NCBI GenBank assembly: GCA_019694835.1
Contig: JAIBBE010000110.1
Location: forward strand, 1-6,070
Direction of reading: 5' to 3'
DNA: 6,070 nt
Source: Fimbriimonadaceae bacterium
GTDB lineage: Bacteria > Armatimonadota > Fimbriimonadia > Fimbriimonadales > Fimbriimonadaceae
Numbering within the stretch: position 1 is the stretch's first letter; every line of letters begins with the position of its first letter. The notes under the pieces are model-generated. The model saw only the letters and a program-made list of their open reading frames with translations. It was not told the origin of the DNA and searched no databases. Shown here piece after piece: positions 1 through 4,591 of the stretch. The position numbers and the translations under genes were made by a program.

Positions 1-231
1 TCCCATCTCGCCAAGGAAGCCGACAGGCTCAAGCACGACGAGATATTCAACAAGGCATTGAACGACATCCGTATTGAGGCGCTTGACGCGTTAGCGATGG
101 CCGATGCCGACGACAAGACAATGATCGTGCGCCTTCAGCAGAAGGTCGCCGTGATCGACGAAATCCGCACCACTCTGGACCGCTACATCCTGGCGGCAGA
201 AGTGCAGGAACCAGCAGGCTCCTTCGCGTAA
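1..231 (+). CDS. Small helical phage protein upstream of scaffold (3' part)
   Basis: The reading frame is open from the first base of the window and ends at TAA 229-231, giving 76 visible residues; the start lies to the left. The residues are rich in Ala, Asp, Glu, Lys, Leu and Ile and look wholly alpha-helical, with a likely amphipathic or coiled-coil stretch around IVRLQQKVAVIDEIRTTLDR. I see no catalytic motif, signal peptide or membrane segment. Small helical proteins of this kind, about 75-90 residues, are common between portal and scaffold genes in alphaproteobacterial phages, so the full protein is probably only slightly longer than what is visible. The scaffold gene follows after 31 bases, which suggests co-transcription. 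A role in head assembly is inferred from position only; the function is unknown. Confidence 0.8.
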   Translation, partial: SHLAKEADRLKHDEIFNKALNDIRIEALDALAMADADDKTMIVRLQQKVAVIDEIRTTLDRYILAAEVQEPAGSFA

Positions 232-262
232 GGACTCCCCGCTAAACTCAAAGGAAAACTGA

Positions 263-1282
263 ATGTCTGAAGCCAACCCCGCTCCGGCGGCTGGTAACGA
301 CGCCCCGTTGTCTTTCGATGACGGAGTTGACGCACTTACTGATGTTCTGAAAGACCCGGAAACGGACCTCTCGGAAGAAGATCAGGATCAAGAGGGCGAA
401 CAGAACGAAGCAGACGCGGATGGTGACCCCGACGCGGAAGTAGAGACTGAGGCGTCCGAAGAGGAAACCGCAGAAGAGGAAACTGACGGACCCGGTTACG
501 AGTCAGGCAAGTTTGCGGCCGATACCGCAAATGTCCGCCTGAAAGACGGCACCGTGATCTCCGTGCAGGACTTGAAGCGCGGCTATCTCTCACAAGCATC
601 GTTCACGCGAGGCACACAGGAAAACGCCAAGGAAAGAGAAGCCTTGGCCTCCCAGAGGGCCGAAACGGAACAATACGCTCGCACTTTGCAGGAGCATCGG
701 GACTTTCTCCTTCAAGCGTCGAAGCAGTTCATTCCCCAGGCGCCGGACCGTTCCTTGCTGGATCAGAATTCCGCAAGTTTCGACCCGGTTCGATACTGGT
801 CGATGAAGGCTGACTACGACGAAAAGATCAGCGCGCTATCGCAACTGCAACAGATGGCCCAATCCGAACAGGAACGGGTCGCCAAAGAGCAGGAGCGGCA
901 GCTTAGGGAATTGCGCGCGGCCGAAAGCAAGAAGTTGCTGGAAGACATGCCGGAACTGGCAAAACCGGAAGTCTACAACAAGTTCTGGGCTGAAGCCGTT
1001 GAGACGATGGCCGATTACGGGTTCTCTGCGGAGGATCTGAACGGCCTTTCGGACCATCGCTTTTACAAGGCGATGCGAGACCTTGCGGCATATCGCAGGG
1101 CACGCAGCAGGCTCCCCGCTGTCAAGCAGGCCATCCAGTCCAAGCCCGTTCTGTCGGGCAAGAGGCGGATGGATACGAAGGACAAATCCTCCCGAGAGGC
1201 ACAGGCAAGGTCAGCACAACTGCGCAGGACCGGATCATTCGATGACGGCGTGCGCTCGCTCATGGACATCCCTGATCTCTAA
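263..1282 (+). CDS. Putative scaffolding protein for capsid assembly
   Basis: This 339-residue protein probably serves as the internal scaffold that guides coat-protein assembly and then leaves the procapsid. Residues 30-75 are strongly acidic (Glu/Asp-rich) and probably disordered. Residues 94-116 (KDGTVISVQDLKRGYLSQAS, then FTR) match a motif I recognise from many phage scaffold or head-assembly proteins. Residues about 118-222 are rich in Gln, Glu, Arg and Ala and look like a long coiled coil. Residues about 285-324 are basic (Arg/Lys), as in scaffolds that bind coat protein through a positively charged C-terminus. The SFDDGV motif occurs at residues 17-22 and again at 325-330. The ATG at 263 is preceded by AAGGAAA (251-257). 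The capsid gene starts 11 bases after the stop, which is the classic scaffold-then-coat order. There is no serine protease domain, so this is not a protease-scaffold fusion. The role is inferred from composition, motif and position. Confidence 0.8.
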   Translation: MSEANPAPAAGNDAPLSFDDGVDALTDVLKDPETDLSEEDQDQEGEQNEADADGDPDAEVETEASEEETAEEETDGPGYESGKFAADTANVRLKDGTVISVQDLKRGYLSQASFTRGTQENAKEREALASQRAETEQYARTLQEHRDFLLQASKQFIPQAPDRSLLDQNSASFDPVRYWSMKADYDEKISALSQLQQMAQSEQERVAKEQERQLRELRAAESKKLLEDMPELAKPEVYNKFWAEAVETMADYGFSAEDLNGLSDHRFYKAMRDLAAYRRARSRLPAVKQAIQSKPVLSGKRRMDTKDKSSREAQARSAQLRRTGSFDDGVRSLMDIPDL

Positions 1283-1286
1283 GGAG
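1282..1286 (+). promoter_or_regulatory. Ribosome binding site of the major capsid gene
   Basis: AGGAG, 7 bases before the ATG at 1294. It begins on the last base of the scaffold stop codon (TAA 1280-1282), so coat translation is tied closely to the end of the scaffold gene. Confidence 0.8.
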
Positions 1287-1293
1287 AAATTCA

Positions 1294-2304
1294 ATGGCAC
1301 AGGTTGCCAATACGTTTGAGACCTACGACGCCAAAGGCAATCGGGAAGAACTGGCCGATAAAATCTACCAGATCACCCCCGAGGAAACCCCCTACCTCTC
1401 GCTGATCGGCCGCAAGCCGGTTGTGTCCACTCATCCCGAGTGGCAGACCGACACGCTCGCCTCTCCGGACACTTCCAACAACCAGCCGGAAGGCAACGAT
1501 TGGACGTATGACGCTGTAGCTGCCACGACCCGCGTCGGCACATACACGCAGATTTCGGACAAGAAGATCGTCATCTCGCGCACCCAGGATAAGACCTCGA
1601 AGGCCGGCCGCAAGTCGGAACTGGCCCGCGAGATCGCCAAGAAGGGCGTCGAGCTGCGTATCGACATGGAGGCGATCTGCCTGAGTAATCAGGCGTCCAC
1701 CGCAGGCACCGGTAACGGCGCCACCAACCGCAAGCTTGGCGGCTTCCGTGCGTGGCTGGCCTCGAACGACTCGATGGGCTCTGGCGGCTCGTCCGGCGGC
1801 TACAACACCTCGACCAACGTCGTGGATGCGGCCACCAACGGCACCCAGCGCGCCTTCACCAAGGCGATCCTCGATGCGGTCATCCTGTCCACCTACAACG
1901 CGGGTGGCTCGCCCAAGACGCTGATGCTGGCGCCGTATGCCAAGACGGTGTTCTCGACCTTCATGTCCGACTCCAACGTCGCTCCGCAGCGTTACGAGAC
2001 GCCTTCAAAGGGACAGACCACCATCGTTGCTGCGGCCGACATGTATCTGTCGGACTTCGGCCCGGTCTCGGTTGTTCCGAACCGTCAGATGGCCCGCGCC
2101 GGTGCAACGATTGCGCGCAATGCGTTCCTGATCGATCCGCGCATGGTCTCTCTGGGTGTCTTCGACGACATCGACCTGGAGAAGCCCGCCAAGACCGGCG
2201 ACGCGGAAAAGCGCGTTCTCGTCACCGAATACACGCTGTTGGTCAACAACGAAGCCGCTCACGGCGTCGCTGCGGACATCTACGGCCTGACCAGCTCGTC
2301 CTAA
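1294..2304 (+). CDS. Major capsid protein, SU10 major head protein / DUF5309-like
   Basis: This 336-residue protein is the coat subunit of the icosahedral head. The N-terminal part (about residues 7-57) has the family pattern I recognise: a TFETYDAKGNREEL segment, a TPYLSLIG segment and an HPEWQTDTLA segment. A helical stretch at about 100-130 (ELAREIAKKGVELRIDMEA) corresponds to the long helix region of HK97-fold coats. Residues 148-175 form the LGGFRAWL segment followed by a Gly/Ser-rich loop. The C-terminal half contains FLIDPRMVSLGVFDDIDLEKPAKTGD (split here as FLIDPRMVSLGVF and DDIDLEKPAKTGD) and ends in the short TLLVNNEAAHGVAADIYGL segment usual for this group. The length is normal for the family and the frame is intact. 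The gene ends in tandem stops, TAA then TAG (2302-2307), which would suit a very highly expressed gene. Family membership is recognised from memory of the pattern, not from a search. Confidence 0.93.
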   Translation: MAQVANTFETYDAKGNREELADKIYQITPEETPYLSLIGRKPVVSTHPEWQTDTLASPDTSNNQPEGNDWTYDAVAATTRVGTYTQISDKKIVISRTQDKTSKAGRKSELAREIAKKGVELRIDMEAICLSNQASTAGTGNGATNRKLGGFRAWLASNDSMGSGGSSGGYNTSTNVVDAATNGTQRAFTKAILDAVILSTYNAGGSPKTLMLAPYAKTVFSTFMSDSNVAPQRYETPSKGQTTIVAAADMYLSDFGPVSVVPNRQMARAGATIARNAFLIDPRMVSLGVFDDIDLEKPAKTGDAEKRVLVTEYTLLVNNEAAHGVAADIYGLTSSS

Positions 2305-2319
2305 TAGGAGAAACGAACA

Positions 2320-2748
2320 ATGGCTTATCCTCTTCAGCCCATCGCCTATACGGCGGCGGTCACGCTGGACCGCGACATTCACGCTAATGGCGCGATTGTC
2401 GTCATGAACTCGACGACCGGCTTCACGGTGACGCTGCCGGCGTCTGCTGGAACGGGCGACGTTTACGAGATTTTCGTGAACGCCACCGCCGGCTCCGGCA
2501 ACCATGTGGTTCAGGTTGCGAACTCCACCGACATCATGCAAGGCGTCATTCACCTGACGACCGACATTGCCGGCACTTCGCTCCCGACCGCATCGACCAC
2601 GGACACCATCACGATGAACGGCACCACGACCGGAGGCGTCAAGGGCTCCTGGATCAGGCTCAAGGATGTTGTTTCGGGCGTGTGGATGCTCGACGGCGGT
2701 CTGGTCTGTACCGGCACCGAAGCCACCCCGTTCTCGGCGGCGGTCTAA
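2320..2748 (+). CDS. Putative head decoration protein, beta-rich
   Basis: A 142-residue protein with almost no charged helical segments and many Thr, Val, Gly and Ser residues, pointing to a beta-sandwich. The core at residues about 16-77 resembles a domain found in phage capsid-associated and fibre proteins: LDRDIHANGAIVVMN, then FTVTLPASAGTGDVYEIFV, then HVVQVANSTDIMQGVI. The signature is VTLPA, a GTG turn, an aromatic/beta strand and an xxVANxxDxMxG strand. The second half (about 86-125) is a Thr-rich stretch followed by GSWIRLKDVVSGVWMLDGG, which looks like further strands. The start ATG at 2320 has AGGAG at 2306-2310. It directly follows the capsid gene and precedes a strong terminator, so it shares the high-expression unit; this supports an abundant head protein. 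A fibre-like or tail role cannot be excluded. Confidence 0.72.
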   Translation: MAYPLQPIAYTAAVTLDRDIHANGAIVVMNSTTGFTVTLPASAGTGDVYEIFVNATAGSGNHVVQVANSTDIMQGVIHLTTDIAGTSLPTASTTDTITMNGTTTGGVKGSWIRLKDVVSGVWMLDGGLVCTGTEATPFSAAV

Positions 2749-2760
2749 TACTCAAACCTC

Positions 2761-2791
2761 AAGGGCGGCCTTCGGGCCGCTCTTTTCTTTT
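2761..2791 (+). terminator. Rho-independent terminator with UUCG loop
   Basis: The stem AAGGGCGGCC (2761-2770) pairs with GGCCGCTCTT (2775-2784) around the tetraloop TTCG (2771-2774). That is ten pairs including one G-U, with six uninterrupted G-C pairs next to the loop. A T-rich tract, TTTTCTTTT, runs 2783-2791. This is a textbook intrinsic terminator on the + strand. It lies 12 bases after the decoration gene stop and 12 bases before gene 5, inside what is otherwise one gene train, so it probably acts as a partial terminator that sets a step down in expression. Confidence 0.88.
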
Positions 2792-2792
2792 C

Positions 2793-2797
2793 AGGAG
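2793..2797 (+). promoter_or_regulatory. Ribosome binding site for the long form of gene 5
   Basis: AGGAG, 6 bases before the ATG at 2804. It starts just past the terminator T-tract. This strong site is the main reason for choosing 2804 over the internal ATG at 2843. Confidence 0.7.
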
Positions 2798-2803
2798 CCA
2801 GAA

Positions 2804-3169
2804 ATGCCGAAGGGCGTTTACGAGCGAAAAAGGACAGATCAAATGGCAGAAACCCCGCAGACCATCGCGGCTTCACCCGACAAACCGAAGCTCTTTCCCG
2901 TCGTGCTCTCCCGCAACTACGTCCCCTTGGGCGAGTACGAAATCGTCGGCTACCTGAAAGAGGCCGTCCGGCAAAAGGACGCCGCCGGAACTTGGCGCAT
3001 CATCGAAAAGGAAGAGTTCGTGGAGGGCGAGATGAAGCCCGCCCACACTCCCGGCGTCGGCTATCCCAACAAGATTTGGGCCGGCACGCACATCCGGCTT
3101 CCGCTCGATGAAGCCAAGAGCATCGTTGCCAAGAAGATCGCAGAGCGGGCCGATGCCATCGCCGCCTGA
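2804..3169 (+). CDS. Small conserved phage protein of unknown function
   Basis: A 121-residue protein with no enzyme motif I can name. It opens with a basic segment, MPKGVYERKRTDQ, followed by a Pro/Ala-rich linker (about 14-28). The body has a strand-like segment (PKLFPVVLSRNYVPLGEYEIVGY, read as PKLFPVVLSRN then YVPLGEYEIVGY). The C-terminal 32 residues end in a pattern of the form AGTxIxLPxDEAKxIxxKxIAERAD. That ending is common in small proteins of phage head and connector clusters, where a strand is followed by a helix ending in AERAD. A second in-frame ATG at 2843 (Met14) has its own AGGA at 2831-2834 with 8-base spacing, so a 108-residue form lacking the basic leader is possible. It is the first gene after the terminator and overlaps the next gene. 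A virion or head-completion role is inferred from position only. Confidence 0.72.
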   Translation: MPKGVYERKRTDQMAETPQTIAASPDKPKLFPVVLSRNYVPLGEYEIVGYLKEAVRQKDAAGTWRIIEKEEFVEGEMKPAHTPGVGYPNKIWAGTHIRLPLDEAKSIVAKKIAERADAIAA

Positions 3170-3506
3170 TCCCTCTCGCATCCCGGATCATGTCTGGGAG
3201 TTCGAGGGCATCTCCAGCGACGGACTGCGGCGCACCTACACCTGCACGATTGACGGCTACACGTTCCGCAAGACCGAGAACCTCGTTGAGGCGGAATTGC
3301 TGGAGCAGAACCGCGTGGAGTTCAACGACTCCATGACCAAGCTGTTCAGGGATGACGCTATCGGAACCAAGGTAGCGAGCATTCCGCTGAATGTCTTCTA
3401 TCGGGACTTCGCGGCGCGGCTGAAGGAAGGCGATACCGATTTCGTCAAGCATTGGCTGAACAGCGACCATAACAGGCCCTATCGAACCTTCCGGGGACGC
3501 ATCTAG
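3153..3506 (+). CDS. Conserved podovirus-type structural-cluster protein, unknown function
   Basis: A 117-residue protein. The start ATG at 3153 lies inside the 3' end of the preceding gene, overlapping it by 17 nt; an upstream ATG at 3108 would overlap by 62 nt and add a low-complexity basic leader, so I prefer 3153. The ribosome binding site is weak, and translation is probably coupled to the upstream gene. After a Pro-rich start the body reads VWEFEGISSDGLRRTYTCTI, with later segments FNDSMTKLF and IPLNVFYRDFAARLKEGD. The last residues, WLNSDHNRPYRTFRGRI (101-117), match a C-terminal pattern I recognise from proteins encoded between capsid and adaptor genes in short-tailed phages (WLN, then N/R-rich, then FRTFRG). 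The stop TAG abuts the GTG of the adaptor gene with no gap. The biochemical role is unknown. Confidence 0.75.
   Translation: MPSPPDPSRIPDHVWEFEGISSDGLRRTYTCTIDGYTFRKTENLVEAELLEQNRVEFNDSMTKLFRDDAIGTKVASIPLNVFYRDFAARLKEGDTDFVKHWLNSDHNRPYRTFRGRI
3493..3497 (+). promoter_or_regulatory. Ribosome binding site supporting the adaptor GTG start
   Basis: GGGGA, 9 bases before the GTG at 3507. It is moderate in strength. The GTG immediately follows the upstream TAG stop, so re-initiation by terminating ribosomes probably also helps. Confidence 0.5.
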
Positions 3507-4160
3507 GTGGCAATCAACACTTACGCGACGCTGGTTGCGGCAGCCACGGAATATCTGGCGAGGGAGGAGGACGCGACGCTGGTTGCGCGCATTCCCGACT
3601 TCATCACGCTAGCAGAGGCCAAGTTCAATCGCGTCCTGCTCCATCCACGAATGGAGACCATCGACACGCTCACGGTCAATACCGGAGGGGCCGATCCCGA
3701 ATATCTGGATTTGCCTACCGACTTCCAGACCATGCGCCGGGCGAGGTTGAGCGGAGTAGAGGGCAAGCCGCGCCTTCAATTCATGACAAGGACGCAGCTC
3801 GACGACTACCGCTATTCCAACGACAACACGACGGGCCAGCCGGTTTACTTCACCATCATCGGCAATCAGATGGAGTTGGTCCCGACCCCGAACAATAATT
3901 ACAACATTGAGATCGTCTACCGCGCCAACGTGCCAGCGATCAATTCTGGCAATTCGTCGAACTGGCTTCTGACCATGGCGCCGGATCTCTATCTGTACGG
4001 GGTCTTGCTTGAGGCGGCGCCTTACATGAAGGCAGACGAGCGCATTGCGGTATGGGTTGCGGGCGTGGAGTCGGCCATCGATCAACTCAACAAGCACGGC
4101 GACCGGCAGAGCTTCGATTCCGGCCCGACCACTATCCGCTTGCCGGGCGTGGTGCCGTAA
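3507..4160 (+). CDS. Phage head-tail adaptor protein (SU10-adaptor type)
   Basis: A 217-residue protein that probably forms the ring below the portal, linking the head to the tail. The N-terminal helical part has the family pattern: YATLVAAATEYLAREED, then IPDFITLAEAKFNRVLLHPRME (read as IPDFITLAEAKFN and RVLLHPRME). A beta segment follows with PEYLDLPTDFQTMRRARL. The middle has QPVYFTIIGNQMELVPTP and IEIVYRANVPAI, a YxxxGxxxxxxPxP-like arrangement typical of these adaptors. The C-terminal helical part includes WLLTMAPDLYLYGVLLEAAPYM and KADERIAVWVAGVESAIDQL (each cited in shorter pieces: LYLYGVLLEAAPYM, ADERIAVW). The length is normal for the family. Translation starts with GTG directly after the previous stop. 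A 17-bp sequence is repeated in frame near the start, producing ATLVA at residues 7-11 and 23-27. The stop overlaps the HNH start by one base (TAATG). Confidence 0.88.
   Translation: MAINTYATLVAAATEYLAREEDATLVARIPDFITLAEAKFNRVLLHPRMETIDTLTVNTGGADPEYLDLPTDFQTMRRARLSGVEGKPRLQFMTRTQLDDYRYSNDNTTGQPVYFTIIGNQMELVPTPNNNYNIEIVYRANVPAINSGNSSNWLLTMAPDLYLYGVLLEAAPYMKADERIAVWVAGVESAIDQLNKHGDRQSFDSGPTTIRLPGVVP
3523..3539 (+). repeat. 17-bp in-frame direct repeat, copy 1 (adaptor gene)
   Basis: ACGCGACGCTGGTTGCG. An identical copy lies 48 bases downstream (3571-3587), in the same reading frame, 16 codons apart. It encodes the ATLVA at adaptor residues 7-11. Confidence 0.85.
3571..3587 (+). repeat. 17-bp in-frame direct repeat, copy 2 (adaptor gene)
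   Basis: Identical to 3523-3539. It encodes the ATLVA at adaptor residues 23-27, just before the conserved IPDF segment. The flanking bases differ on both sides, so the identity stops at 17 bp. Confidence 0.85.
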
Positions 4161-4591
4161 TGTCTCTTTCTCATCGAATGAGCCGCACGCCAGAGCATAA
4201 CACATGGTGCGAGATTAGGCGCCGCTGCGAGGACCCGAAAAGAAACAACTATCACACGCATGGGGGCCGCGGCATCAAGGTATGTGAGAGGTGGCAAAAG
4301 TTTGAGAACTTCTATGCTGACATGGGCGCTCGTCCGAGTCCCAAGCACAGCATTGATCGAATTGACAACGACGGCAACTACGAGCCCGGCAATTGTCGTT
4401 GGGCTACAAGGCGAGAGCAAGCGTTAAACACTAGACGGAATCTAATTGTAACTGCATTTGGTAAGACTGCCCCATTGGGGGAGTTTTTCCAAAATGGAGC
4501 GGGTCGCACCAGCACTGGGTACAAAAGGGCTTGGAAGCGCATTAACAAATATGGCTGGGGCGCTGAACGTGCCCTGGAGGGGTGTATTTAG
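4160..4591 (+). CDS. Free-standing HNH endonuclease, homing type
   Basis: A 143-residue protein of the small phage HNH class. Residues 10-56 carry the recognised upstream pattern TPEHNTWCEIRRRCEDP, GGRGIKVCERW, then FENFYADMG. The HNH core is residues 63-83: His63 in HSIDRIDNDGNYEPGNCRWA, Asn70/Asn73, Asn78 and Trp81. In this family D66, N70/N73 and N78 contribute to the metal-binding beta-beta-alpha core. Residues 96-140 form a C-terminal DNA-binding region ending in GWGAERAL, like the GW-x-x-E-x-AL ending of helix-turn-helix tails in these enzymes. The ATG overlaps the adaptor stop (TAATG) and lacks a clear ribosome binding site. A hand count gives 189 G+C in 4201-4560 (52.5%) against 58-68% in sampled adaptor and nozzle lines. 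It uses AGA, AGG, TTA, CTA and GTA codons more freely than its neighbours. This indicates later acquisition. Substrate site and activity are not shown. Confidence 0.88.
   Translation: MSLSHRMSRTPEHNTWCEIRRRCEDPKRNNYHTHGGRGIKVCERWQKFENFYADMGARPSPKHSIDRIDNDGNYEPGNCRWATRREQALNTRRNLIVTAFGKTAPLGEFFQNGAGRTSTGYKRAWKRINKYGWGAERALEGCI
4576..4582 (+). promoter_or_regulatory. Strong ribosome binding site of the nozzle gene, inside the HNH gene
   Basis: GGAGGGG, 8 bases before the GTG at 4591. It lies within the last codons of the HNH gene (encoding Leu-Glu-Gly). It fixes the GTG at 4591 as the start of the next gene. Confidence 0.8.

Noticed and set aside
1752..2387. A 211-codon + strand open frame over the capsid gene
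   Set aside because: It is an out-of-frame shadow of the GC-rich capsid gene, rich in Arg, His and Cys, with no recognisable pattern, and it overlaps two confident genes.
2005..2553. A 182-codon - strand open frame across the capsid/decoration junction
   Set aside because: It is antisense to two confident genes, has Arg/Val-rich shadow composition and no sensible context on that strand.
3108..3152. Upstream ATG (3108) for the 117-residue protein
   Set aside because: It gives a larger overlap and a basic, low-complexity leader read from the coding strand of the previous gene; 3153 is more economical.
4052..4159. Upstream ATG (4052) extending the HNH protein by 36 residues
   Set aside because: It would overlap the adaptor gene by 109 nt and adds an Arg-rich out-of-frame stretch unlike the family; the TAATG start at 4160 fits the usual protein start before TPEHNTW.
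3000..4205. Long - strand open frames at 3000-3470 and 3609-4205
   Set aside because: Both are antisense to tightly packed + strand genes with recognised family patterns, and their composition is that of reverse-strand shadows in GC-rich DNA.
4160..4591. HNH gene as part of a group I intron or intein splitting a gene
   Set aside because: The adaptor ends at a normal stop after a normal-length protein, and the nozzle begins at its own start with a strong ribosome binding site, so no gene is split; it appears free-standing.
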